64,000 nt of DNA, taken from Fonsecaea monophora (Eukaryota; Ascomycota; Eurotiomycetes; Chaetothyriales; Herpotrichiellaceae). Where the stretch lies: NCBI RefSeq assembly GCF_001642475.1, contig NW_019173957.1, positions 186,001 to 250,000 on the forward strand. Direction: 5' to 3'. Below the pieces are notes generated by a model. That model was given only the letters and a program-made list of their open reading frames with translations, was not told the DNA's origin and ran no database searches. The translations under genes and the position numbers were made by a program. Positions 1 to 10,806 of the stretch are shown here, in pieces (position 1 is the stretch's first letter; every line of letters starts with the position of its first letter).

Positions 1-1877
1 TGCCCGGACTCCAGAACTACGAGGACATGGTTTTGTCTACAGGAGCACAACTTCCGTCAGACTGAAATTTCGTTCAACTATTGAAATGCGGACAACAACG
101 ATGCCCAGGAATCAGATGACGGTTCATTGTCTCTATACAGCATAGAGATACACTCTGCCAAGAATGCCAAGGACAGCACTTTTCCGAGGACGGGGGGGAA
201 GGCTAACCCTCGGAGTCCCCCATCAAGCCCATGGTCCTTAAAGCTTCTGGCCGTTGTGTCGTCTCCGACTTTTAATTATGATTAGCGAGGCCGTTTGGTT
301 TTTACCCCGGATTGTGTATACGGAGCAGTTCTCCGTTGATTACTGCAACCCATTGCAGAGCAGAAAACAATCGAGGCTGATAGTTTGTGGGGTTGATTGT
401 CTTTCTTTGTCCTCCTCATTCTTGTTCAGTAACATGGATAGGCACTTCTCAGCGGCTCCGTTTCATTGTTCCTTGTGAAACGGAGTATTGATAGGCCGAG
501 TCGAGACCTCGGGTCGAGCTCAAGAGAATATAGCAGGTCATGTTACCAATGCCGATGAGCGTGGATGGTGAGGTTCGGCTACTAAGCGACTTAAGGCCTC
601 CACTGGCTTCCTGCTGTCCAAGACTCTCTACCAAGGAGACTTAATTTCCTTGCCTGACCAAAGGCCCGAGGTAAGGCTTGGGAACTCGGAGTGAGCGGAT
701 CAAGGCGAATGCAGACGGTCGAATTTTTTTTCCTTCTTCAAGCACTGATTTTTTTCTGCCTGCAGCCCCTGTTGTATGGCGTTCAAACTCGGCCAACGGC
801 TCTTTGAAGATGAGATGATACACCTAGGAGGACCTTGGCCACAGGGGTTGGATCACCTCGAAGCATTCCGGTTCTTGAAATATGGCAACACTCTGACTGA
901 AGAGACCCCAACACTTGGTACATGTATGGCCGACGACCACTCGGCCTATTCCAGCGACAGAGTCATGTTTCGTTTCAGAGAGACGATATCAAGGTCCACC
1001 GCCGGACATGGTTCGGGAGAAAGCAGTGCAAGACCACACAGAGGACGATCACTGTGATGGGTCCGAGCCAGAAAGATGGTGCGATCACCCCGAGATTGAC
1101 CCCAATGACTCCGTAGCATGGAACCGGAGGCCGAGAGCAAAAATATTCTTGATAATACAGAGTTCAACCTGCCATAAGAAGTCAATGCTCCCGATCTGTA
1201 AGTGGTGTTCAATTTTTGCTTCTCGAGAGTTCCCGTCACTTACTTTACAATGGCACATATCTAGCCACCTATGGTTTGGATACTGGTTGTTTCCTCACCC
1301 GTTTTTACGGCTCTACCTGTGTCTGTCTGTTGTCGATTCGCACGTGTCTTGTAACGTTGTCTCCAAACTATCACCAAGCCCAGGCTCAGGCTCAACCCGT
1401 GACACAGGCTTGAATGCAGGCCGGACCGCTCTCCGCTCCTTGCTATCCGCCATCCGCCATCCGTCGTCCGCTATCCGCAACAACTGCCCCAATGGTGGAA
1501 CTCCCCTGCATTGATCTTGGGATGACCCCAACCCCCAAATCTCAGTACCAGATAGCTAGTGGGGTTTCGTTTCAGGTATCTGCATTTGTGACCCCAGCTA
1601 AGCGGAGCTAAGCTCTGTAGGTAGTCTTGGTAGTGAAGATCGGAGTGATTCGCTCCTCGCCGCCGAGAACCGAGGCTTAGACGGTCAAGCCTGGGGGGTC
1701 AAACTTAGACTCAAGCTCAAGGGTATCGTGTTGGTGGTTGTTTTGGTAATTCGATATTTCACGAGTCCAAGGTTTGTCTTCAACACGAACCCTTACTTGA
1801 GGGAAAGCGACCACCTTGGCAAAGACGAGACAGAAGGAAGAAACCAGGGATAAAATCTACAGACAACTTCTTACACT
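1..1877. other. Intergenic / upstream region, no supported gene
   Basis: I see no recognisable coding sequence here. Open frames are short, overlap on both strands and match no family. The segment includes a short tandem heptamer run (1443-1477). The last few hundred bases presumably hold the promoter and 5' leader of the enoyl-CoA hydratase gene that begins at 1878. Confidence 0.5.
1443..1477. repeat. Five tandem CCATCCG-like heptamers
   Basis: Five consecutive 7-bp units (ctatccg, ccatccg, ccatccg, tcgtccg, ctatccg) occur in non-coding DNA about 400 bp upstream of the enoyl-CoA hydratase start. It is a small minisatellite-like run with no known function. Confidence 0.7.
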
Positions 1878-2875
1878 ATGACGACCAAGTCGGCATTTAC
1901 AGGCCAATCAAGGCCTCATCCAACAAGCGACGGCTACATTGTCAGTTTCCCAGCTCAGCATGTCATGTTGGTGACGATCAACCGCCCGGCCCAAATGAAC
2001 TCAATCACCTACCAGCTTCACTGGGACATGGACTCACTAATAAATTGGTTTGAAGATGAGCCGGAACTGCGCGTGGCGATCGTCACGGGGGCAGGGAAGA
2101 AGTCGTTCTGTGCGGGCTCGGATCTTATCGAGATGTTGAAGGTGGACGATGCAGCGGGATCAAAATCTGCGCACGAAGAACACGAAGGCCATAAGCACCC
2201 GCTGTCTGGGTTCGCGGGCATCAGTCGGCGCTCTGGTCGGAAACCGATCATTGCGGCGGTCAATGGGTACGCGTTGGGAGGCGGCTGGGAGATTGCTCTC
2301 AATTGGTATGTCTTATTTACTCTCGGGGTTACTCGCAGGAACTGCTTGCCTCTGCTCCATTTCTCGAGTATGCAGCTATGGATTGAGGCGGGGCTCTTCT
2401 TCCGGCCAAAGCATTGCTAACATAACCCATCAGCGACGTGGTGGTGGCTTCCCCGACAGCCACCTTCGGCCTGCCAGAACCCAAGGTCGGGCAATACGCC
2501 TACAGCGGCGGCCTGCCCCGACTTGTACGCAGCGCCGGGCTGCATATAGCCAGCTACATCGCGCTCAGCGGACGGTCGATCACCGCTCAGGCAGCCCTAG
2601 GATATGGATTGGTGAATAAGGTCTCCCAGAGTGGCGACTCCCTCATCACCGAAGCCGTGGAGGTGGCAGGGGAGATTGCTGCGCTCTCGCCGGATGCCAT
2701 TGTCGTGACCAGGGCGGCGTTGAGGGAAGCGTGGAAGACTGCTGATGTCGAGGTGGCGTTCCAGGACATCCACAGGACGCTTTATCCTAAGCTCAAGCAA
2801 GGGGAGAATTTCAGGGAAGGGCTCGCGGCTTTCAGAGATAAGAGGGCACCTTCCTGGAAGCCGTCAAAGTTGTAG
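1878..2875 (+). CDS. Enoyl-CoA hydratase/isomerase, predicted peroxisomal (PTS1)
   Basis: Two exons, 1878-2305 and 2434-2875, with a 128-bp GT-AG intron; the frame is restored across Asn-Cys-Asp in the crotonase core. The product is 289 aa, normal for the crotonase family. Visible motifs: VTINRP (residues 32-37), the oxyanion-hole segment CAGSDL (78-83), GGGWEIALNCD (134-144) carrying Glu138, and FGLPEPKVG (154-162). The protein ends in Ser-Lys-Leu, a canonical type 1 peroxisomal targeting signal, so I infer a role in peroxisomal beta-oxidation or acyl-CoA side-chain shortening. The exact substrate cannot be told: crotonases also include isomerases and hydrolases. The 5' neighbour is empty and the 3' neighbour (a permease) gives no pathway clue. 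Family certain, reaction uncertain. Confidence 0.9.
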
Positions 2876-3646
2876 TCTTATGTTGAGTTGGTTCTATCGA
2901 TGTGATCTCACTGTACTTTCTTCAAGCCGCTTGTGGAAGATGGACCAGACCATGAATCGAGCAGCGGTCCAATTGTGCTCACTTCAGCCTTTCCCTCAAT
3001 CCAGCTTAGTCCATCGACTCCAGTGTCATGCCATATCCCATACGCATTACTTGAACCCTGTACCGTCCAACTATGAAGATTCTTTACATCAGTCCTATAT
3101 CCTGGCGATGGCGATCATCGACTGGTCCCAAGCACCAGAAACCCCAATGCGGACCATCGGTATTGACTGCAACAGTGAATGGAAGAATGAGAACCGTTCT
3201 TTTACGGTCCGCCATGCGGTCCGCGGTAAGAAACAACAAGCCCGTTCTCGACTTCAAAATACAGAGCCCCATCTTCGTAAGACTCTGGCCAGACCGTAGC
3301 TAGACACCGTATATCCACGCGGTTCGCGGTCCGCATTGCCGCAGCCTTGCCCAATCACAACGGATCCGCTAACCTCTTCAAGGTCATTTCCTCGAGCAGG
3401 TTCTCCTCCAAAGACACCCTCCCCTACACTGAAAGTAGTGTCTTGCGGATAAACCGCATTCGTCCGTGGGGGGACGCGGGGATCTTCTCAACGTCTAGTT
3501 AAGGCTGGGGCCCCGGAGCAATTACAGTTGCACTATCTCCAGAAACCGACTTGACCAGGAGACAAGCTTGATATATCGCTTCCCCAGAACGAACAACCTG
3601 ATCTTCTATTCTTCCCCCAAAAAGTCCCCCACTACAGCCCTCCAAG
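2876..3646. other. Intergenic, no supported gene
   Basis: This lies between the enoyl-CoA hydratase stop and the permease start. Short open frames at 3073-3303 and on the minus strand at 3499-3771 match nothing and overlap other frames. It presumably contains the hydratase 3' UTR and the permease promoter. Confidence 0.5.
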
Positions 3647-5299
3647 ATGCAGGAAGCCCACAAAGTGGTCAGCCTTGACGTGGGCACCACCTCATTCGGC
3701 GAGAAAGAACAAGAAGTCCACATCGAGCGATACGACAATGTTGCCGATATGCCAGATCCTGATGAAGGCAAAAGCGACGCCGAGAGGGCTGAGATCGTAT
3801 GTCCATATTACCTGTCCCCGATATCACGGAATCCTCATGATTGAATCTCGCAGGACCGAGCACTTATCCGCAAAGTCGATTTCTGGCTCATCCCGTGGCT
3901 TGGATTGCTCTACTTACTCTCCTTCTTGGATCGATCCAACGTCGGCAATGCTCGCTTGGCGGGTTTGGAAAAAGACCTCAACATGGACGGAGGAGACTAC
4001 AATACCGCACTCACTGTCTTCTTTGTAAGAACTCTCCCTTGATAGCTCTTCGCTCAGGATGCTGTGGAAAGATGCGCTGATACAGTCCACACCTAGGTCA
4101 CGTATGCTCTTGCTGAGCCAGCCACCAATGTCCTCTTGCGGCGACTGACACCTCGTGTCTTCTTCACCGGCATCATCGTATCCTGGGGCCTGGTCATGAC
4201 GTGTATGGGCCTCGTGCACAACTATTCAGGCCTGCTCGCCTGTCGAATCTTCCTTGGGCTGGCCGAGGCGGGCTTGTTTCCTGGCGTCAACTACTATCTC
4301 TCTTGCTGGTATAAACGGAGCGAACTTGGCTTGCGTGCCGCGATATTCTTCTCCGCTGCAGCTCTGGCGGGCTCTTTCGGAGGTCTGCTGGCGGCGGCCA
4401 TCGCCCAAATGGACGGCGTCGGCGGCAAGCCCGGCTGGGCGTGGATATTTATCCTGGAAGGTTTGATTACGATGGTTGTCGGTGGCTTCTGCTGGGTCAT
4501 GGTGTTCGACTGGCCAGAGACAGCCCGGTTCCTGACGCCGGACGACCAGATCCGGATGCGTCGACGCCTCGCTGCGGATCGACAGGCCAGCAACGAGGAG
4601 CAATACGACAAGCGACATTTCTACGCCGCACTCCGAGACTGGAAGACCTGGTCATACGCCGTCATCTACACCGGCTGTGATTGTGCTCTTTATGCCTTTT
4701 CCCTCTTCCTCCCGACGATTCTCCGCGGTTTGGGCTACCAGGGAACCCATGCACAGCTGCTCTCGGTCCCTCCTTACGCGGGGGCCGCCATCGCCACAAT
4801 TACCGTGGGCTACATCGCCGACCGCACCCAGCAGAGGGGTTATTGCAGCATCGTCGCGTCGTCCATCGGCATTGCCGGCTTCGTCATGCTCCTATCCACC
4901 GACAATCCACATATTCAATACGCCGGGACCTTCTTAGCGGCCATCGGGATCTACCCGAACATCCCCAACTCACTCTCCTGGGCGAGCAACAACACCGAGG
5001 GCGTCTACAAGCGGGGGATCGTCATCGGCATCGCCGTGGGAGTGGGCAACATCAGCGGCGTGGTCAGTTCCAACATCTATCTCACGCAGCAGGCGCCTCG
5101 CTTCTGGACCGGCCACGGTGTCGTGCTCGGGTCTCTGGTCGTCTGTCTGTTTGGGGGAACCGTCTTTACCCGCGTCATGCTCAGGATCGAAAATGCCAAG
5201 CGTCTGAGTGGCAAGCGAGACCGTATGCACGATGGGTTGTCCGCCGAGCAGATCTGGCTGATGGGAGATAAACGGCCAGACTTTATCTACACGCTTTGA
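3647..5299 (+). CDS. MFS permease, anion:cation symporter (ACS) type
   Basis: Three exons: 3647-3796, 3854-4024 and 4097-5299, all phase-0 introns of 57 and 72 bp. The product is 507 aa with about 12 hydrophobic segments. Exon 2 encodes the ACS-family signature LIPWLGLLYLLSFLDRSNVGNARLAGL, split here as LIPWLGLLYLLSF followed by LDRSNVGNARL. Later loops match allantoate/nicotinate permease relatives (Dal5, Tna1, vitamin transporters): LGLAEAGLFPGVNYYLSCWY and the central-loop RFLTPDD. The role is uptake of a small organic anion across the plasma membrane; the substrate cannot be inferred. The cytosolic N-terminus is acidic and the central loop charged, as is usual. No catabolic cluster surrounds it. 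Confidence 0.93.
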
Positions 5300-6228
5300 A
5301 CATGAACTGAAAGCGAGATATGATTCGGTTTAAGGGGTTTTTGGGAGAGAAGGGTGTGGAGGAACTAGGGGAATAACAATTCGAGAACTTGGTTGGTGTC
5401 GCTAGCTCTGCAATCGATGCGGTCGTTGTTCAGATCGACAAGTCGTCACAGACACAGGAGATACATGGCCCGAATGGCTGTGTTGGTGGCACGTACGTCG
5501 GTCTTGCATCAGATTTCATGGAGGAGAAAAGGTATGGTCTTACAGGGTAAATGGTCAAGCACAACGAAAAGGAAAGAAGCAAAAAGAAATCTCGAGAGAT
5601 CGATCGGAGTATTTCCCGGTGAAGATCGCTGAGTACATTCAGGGGTGCAAGATAGATGATATCATACCGGCTCGGTCGTCACATCTACTTGACCAGAAAG
5701 GGAGGAATGGTGCCAAAAAGGAATACAGTGCGAAAGATATCATTTCCCGAGGCACGCCGTCAATAAATCAACTTGTCTCCCGGCCGCTTTTCTCACGCTT
5801 TCTCCTTGTCCTCGATTCATATTCTCCATGACGTAGACTATGCGGTGCATCTACCTCTGCAGCAATTTGGCTGAGGAGGGCTCCAGGTTCAACGTGAGCT
5901 ATATATTGAATACGAATGTTTTTGACAGAGCGAGGACTACCATTCGCTCAGTCAATGCCTCGTCAACGCCTCAATTGAAAAACGACGCGATACAAGATAT
6001 GGCTGGATGATGGCGCCGTCTTCTTCTGCCGGTATAATACAGAGGTAAATGATGGGTCCCAATAAAAAGAGAGTGGTGTCAAGGCTGGACTAGTTAGAAT
6101 GCGCAAGACTAGTGGTATATTGCTGGGGAAAAGAGACTCGGAGATAGCCACTCTCTATAGCCAATTCCGGTTAGATCGAGGTACAGAAGAATGAACTCTG
6201 GCGAAACAACTCGATAATGGTGCCTGCA
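5300..6228. other. Intergenic between convergent genes
   Basis: The permease (+) and the DUF7702-like gene (-) converge here, so this should hold two 3' UTRs. Open frames are short and composition-biased; I see no gene, repeat family or RNA. Confidence 0.5.
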
Positions 6229-7140
6229 TCAGGCATCGTAGTGTGGCGGCTCCCATCTTTTCGAAAAACTCTGAGATATGAGAGGCATCGCGACGTCTGC
6301 GTGTCCACCGTGTCCAAAGGCTTGATCGACCGGACGTATCGATTCATACTCCGTGTCCCGCCTCACATTTCTAGTCAGCCACGCACCGCAAAGTAAGCAG
6401 GCGACAGCTAAGAACTGGACACCGACGATGAAGATCAGCTTGACGACGAACTTGCCAGTGACTGGGCTGAGGTCCGGGTTCGTATCGAACGTGTAGATGA
6501 CCGAGTATACCGCCCTAACCCCGACGAACAAGCCGCCGACAAACGTGAAACCCGCCAAAGAAAGGAGGTTCACCGGTCTGACCACCTTCGTTCGACGCAC
6601 GGCCATCCAGACGTACAGCGCGTATATGACTTCCGCGACGGCGGCAAGGAGCATCAGGACAACCCCCAACTTGCGCAGGGCCGTCCAAGTCCCGGAATCG
6701 TGGTTGCTATCCTTGCTGGCTGACTTTTCTGCAGCGTAGACGATTAACCCCATGCCGCCGGCTGACAGGGCGTGGAAGCCTCCTTGGAGGCTCCGTAGTT
6801 GGCGGAGGACATTCTGTGCCTCGCGATGTGGCAGGGTTGCTTTGATTTGATAGTGGTGGGCTTCGTAAGCAAAGGCCCCCAAGATCAAGAGGAGGGGAGA
6901 CAAGCCAGCCGAGTTGATGGCTTGAGTGGTGATGATGGTGTTTTCGTTTGTCGAGTTTCGGTTGGCTATCCCCAGCGCATCGGCGACAATGCGGAGGACG
7001 GAGAAGAGGCAAAGATAGATGAAGCCCAGAGAGTGTTTGGCGCCATGGCGTACTCCGAGGAATATGATAAGGGGCATGAGCAAGATATAGACGCCTATCT
7101 CGGCGGCGTCGAGAGCGACTGTGTCCGAGACTCGTGCCAT
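6229..7140 (-). CDS. Seven-helix membrane protein, DUF7702-like
   Basis: Single-exon gene of 303 aa with about seven strongly hydrophobic segments, starting with VALDAAEIGVYILLMPLII near the N-terminus and ending with a short polar tail. The arrangement, the motif LGFIYLCLFSVLRIVADALG (split in two hydrophobic halves) and the size resemble fungal integral membrane proteins grouped as DUF7702, which look like small rhodopsin/GPCR-shaped proteins of unknown role. I assign no function. The start at 7140 gives a short acidic N-terminus before the first helix, as expected. No intron is needed. It stands alone, convergent with the permease. Confidence 0.8.
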   Translation of the reverse strand: MARVSDTVALDAAEIGVYILLMPLIIFLGVRHGAKHSLGFIYLCLFSVLRIVADALGIANRNSTNENTIITTQAINSAGLSPLLLILGAFAYEAHHYQIKATLPHREAQNVLRQLRSLQGGFHALSAGGMGLIVYAAEKSASKDSNHDSGTWTALRKLGVVLMLLAAVAEVIYALYVWMAVRRTKVVRPVNLLSLAGFTFVGGLFVGVRAVYSVIYTFDTNPDLSPVTGKFVVKLIFIVGVQFLAVACLLCGAWLTRNVRRDTEYESIRPVDQAFGHGGHADVAMPLISQSFSKRWEPPHYDA

Positions 7141-8405
7141 GATGTACAGTTGTCAAGGAAGGTTCTGTCGTTAGACTTGATTTATTCAGGAGAAGTGTTT
7201 GGTACGGCAGAGTATGTTCCAAGAGAAAAGGAATTGTCAAACTTATAAGTCTTTGTGAATGCCTCGACGAGTGTCCCCAAAGCTGCATTCGGACAACCCG
7301 CCCCCAAATACCGACACGCCAATGTCACACCAAGAGACAGAAGGACACAAAGGCTCTGCGCTCAACGATCGACCACCCGGATCGACAAGGTCCTGGAGGA
7401 AATGGACAGAGACATATCGGTCAATTCTCCTTTTCGAGCCAAGCAGCGTTGATGAGGACCACGCGGCTCAGAAGGCTCAGAAGGCTCAGAATGCCGTTGG
7501 AGGAAGACATGGTGTTGGGCGGCGCTATGCCCTACCTCAGAAGAGACTCAGCGATATCCCAACGATTGCACTCGCTCTTTTGAAACTCGAAAGTTCAATT
7601 AAAGGGCTATTGTCTTCGTGAACTAAACCTCGCGAGGTTAACGGTGCTTAGAACGATGATCTCGATGTATTTCGGGCCAAAATGATGCGCAGAGTTGATG
7701 GTTGTAGTACTTTCAGCTTCGACCCTTTGATCTCGTCTGGTCATGGCTGTGGAAGCAACATAAAGATGAAGAGGCTGAAGATCTACACTAGGGGGACGGC
7801 CTGAAAGATCTGCTGGAGAAATATTGGTGGAGTCTCGCACACTATTCCCGATACGGTTAGTTTTGCGATTTATATTTCAGCTTTGCCAAGTTCAAGAAAC
7901 GCAGCCTCGTAAAATACAGACTCTGTCCCCTTTTGTTTCAATGACTCGGAAACGCCATGCTCGTATCGCTGGGGGCTATGTCATCGTGTCTACCCTGGAG
8001 ATGGGTCAGTAGACGGGACCAGTACCAATGATATCCCCATCGTTGCTTGTTCCCCAGATTGAGTCCGCACGTTTTCCCCTTTCCATGCCGTGCGCCGGTA
8101 ACGTCCTTTACACACCTTCACAGATCTACTCAGCTAACCCAGCAATGCTCGATGTCTAAAATTAAAGGTAATAGTGATTTTCCCAAGGCCACTTCGAAAC
8201 GACAGGGAATTGGCAGCTGTTGCATCAAGCTACGTCACAAGCCCAACATTGCTCGGTGGTTTTCTTGGGACTTTTGCTCAACGGCAATGAGGATGCAATC
8301 TCACGAAATAGTATATAAAGGTCGTCTAGATCACTCATAAATCTGGTATCTGTACATTGATCAGAGACAAAAAGCATCTACGACACTCATTGGAGCTATT
8401 TCATC
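7141..8405. other. Intergenic between divergent genes
   Basis: About 1.26 kb between the DUF7702-like gene (-) and the S28 peptidase (+). It contains a direct repeat of aaggctcag around 7469-7491 and a TATA box at 8312-8319. Short open frames (for example 7259-7621) look non-coding. Confidence 0.5.
8312..8319 (+). promoter_or_regulatory. TATA box of the S28 peptidase gene
   Basis: TATATAAA lies 87-94 bp upstream of the ATG at 8406, the usual distance for a strongly regulated fungal gene encoding a secreted enzyme. Confidence 0.6.
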
Positions 8406-10028
8406 ATGTTTGTTTCCTTCGCTCTCCTGGCATTGACAGCGGCACAGACTGCCTTTGGGCAAACCGGCGTCAACTGCACTCATCCAACTGCGTTCTACGA
8501 TCAGAAGATCGACCATAATTCCACAAAGAGCGGGACCTTTAGACAACAATATCAACTTATCATGGACCACTACAAACCAGGAGGTCCGATCCTGTTCCTC
8601 CAAGGAGCCGAGACCGCCAATCTCTCGTGCTTGGTAGGTTTTTGTCGATGTTGCCTGACCTGTGTCTGACTATGCATAGGAAGAGATGGTCTTTGAAGAC
8701 TGGGCGCCAACCTTGGGTGCTGCCGTGGTGCAACTCGAACACCGTTTCTTCGGCGTCAGCAATCCCAGCACCGTCGTCAACGTTACCCAGCGCTTTGCCA
8801 CACTCACCTTGGAGAACGTTCTGGGAGACTCTGTCGCTTTTGTCCAATACTTGAAGAAAAGCAACACCAAATTGAGAGATGCCAAGGTCATTGCACATGG
8901 CGGTACGTTGGTCATTCGGAACAAATGCAGGAGACGGGGAATTGATTCACGTTGCAGGCTCCTATGGGGGTTGGCTATCTGCCATGCTCCGACTTAACCA
9001 TCCAGAGACTTTCTATGGCTCAATTGCCTGGGCAGGACCAACGGAGAGCCTTGGGCCGAATTCTTCAAATCCTGCGCGTGGGAATTGGTACACCTTTGTA
9101 AGCATACCTGATCTCTAGCATGACAAGACCATTGACGGGAGCTGCAGCTGTCGAACATCTACTCGAGCTATTCGGCCGAAGTTGCTGCTAAGATAAAAGC
9201 TGCGCTGGCAACTTATCATGGCTACATCAAGACCGGTCAGTACGGTTAGACACCTCAACCACGGAGAAGATACTGATTACCCTTTCAGGGACAAACTATG
9301 AGGACCTCGCCCACGGGCTCAACCTCTGCGAGGTCCCGAAGAACACCAGCGATCTGGACCTGATCTACCAGTCACAGATCCTCAACGCGTACACGGCCAA
9401 CGCGCAGTTCAGCTATGGGGTCCTACCGGGTCTCCCGGGCCTCATAGCCAACCCTCTCAACAAAGTCCTCAATCTGACGCTCGAGGCTCACGGTGCGCTC
9501 GAAGTTATCAATGCCAGTCTCTCGGTCCTTTTCAACGGCGCCTGCGTCGACTGGGCTGGACAAAACGCATTCAGCCTGGCCGGCGCCGAGCAACTCCCCT
9601 TCCAATACCTGGAGTGCCGCTACTTCCCCATCGCGGCGGACCTGATCCCCTCCGGCACAATCTTCCCCGTCGGCTCTCTCGGGTATAGCAGCGACCGCGG
9701 CAAATTCTGCTCCGAGACCTTCAACATGACCACCCCTACCCACCAGGAACTGTCGACGAAATATCACTTTACAACCAAGGATCTGCTCGCGGCGACACAC
9801 CTGCTGTTCACCTTCGGCACCATTGATCCTGTCTCCGGCTGGGCCCCGTGGCAGCTGTACGGACGAATGACGGCCGACCGCAACGCGTCGAGTCTGATGG
9901 TCGTCCCGGAGGGAGGGCACACAGAGGATTCGTTCAATCCAGCGTTCCTGACCAAGCCGGGAGTTCTGCAGGCGCAGAAGTTCCAGCTTGAGTATATCAA
10001 GGAATGGTTGGGAGTCACCACTTACTAG
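8406..10028 (+). CDS. Secreted serine peptidase, family S28 (prolyl carboxypeptidase/DPP-II type)
   Basis: Five exons: 8406-8633, 8680-8902, 8958-9097, 9148-9235 and 9289-10028, giving 472 aa. The N-terminus is a signal peptide (hydrophobic core VSFALLALTAAQTAFG). The catalytic serine is in GGSYGGW (about Ser152), where the codon of a glycine is split by intron 2. The Asp is in GTIDPVSG (about Asp406) and the His in EGGHTED (about His437), in the S28 order Ser-Asp-His. N-glycosylation sequons (NCT, NLS, NVT, NAS) support secretion. S28 enzymes cleave after proline at either the C- or N-terminus and work in acid extracellular proteolysis. A TATA box sits about 90 bp upstream. The gene looks intact. 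Confidence 0.93.
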
Positions 10029-10806
10029 AACGATTCTATCGGTCTTCGTCTTATTCGGACGGTCTTGACAACAGGTAAATGTTACTGTTGGAGGTAGAGA
10101 TGGGATGGGTTTCCTTTTCGTCGTTGATCAAGTTCTTGTTGAATGTTACCACATAGCCAATTGAGCTGCATTTCTTATATGCTAGTTGAAAAGAACCATG
10201 TCTTTACACCTTTGGTGGAAATCAAGTCTCTTGTGGAACAGACGATTCGCGGTGTAGCTGATGACGATGAAGCTACCGTCCTACATTTTCGCCGTTGTGC
10301 AATTTTCATGAGACGTGTCGCTTGTTGAGAAGTCACACTTGACCTTCTCGTTGCTACCGCTAGCCGCTTACAAGCCACCAGGATCGCCTTCCTAGTCTGG
10401 CATAACGGCCCGTTAAAGCTTGATAGAGCGAAGCTTTCCCTCGTCTGAACGCCACGCGACTTTGCTAGCGCTGGGAATTCATGGATGTTAACCACAAAAA
10501 GAAATTGGAAGAGCGCCTCTTCAAAAAGTCCCTCCTCAACGCTTTCCGAATCGGTACTTTCTGGCGCCCACGGGGTGTTAGACCTAACCTGTTCATCAAG
10601 CGAAAGCGAATCCTTCAGCCATACCCACCCCTATTTCCCCACCTGTCGAAGCTTTTCTCCATCACTATTTCCTTGCCTCTTCTACTCAACCATGTGAATA
10701 CTCCTTCTAGTCTTACATTGCTGCTCGACCTGCTCAAGGCTGTTCTTTCATTCTGGTGACGCTTGTCGCCGTCCATTCTTTTATTGATTTCTATCTCAGT
10801 TACGGG
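10029..10806. other. Intergenic, pyrimidine-rich leader
   Basis: Follows the peptidase stop. From about 10605 the plus strand is rich in C and T (for example ccctatttcccc, cttgcctcttctactc), typical of a fungal promoter and 5' UTR just before the surface-protein start at 10807. No other gene is seen. Confidence 0.5.

Noticed and set aside
915..1514. 199-codon plus-strand frame
   Set aside because: It crosses a heptamer repeat, overlaps frames on both strands and matches no family.
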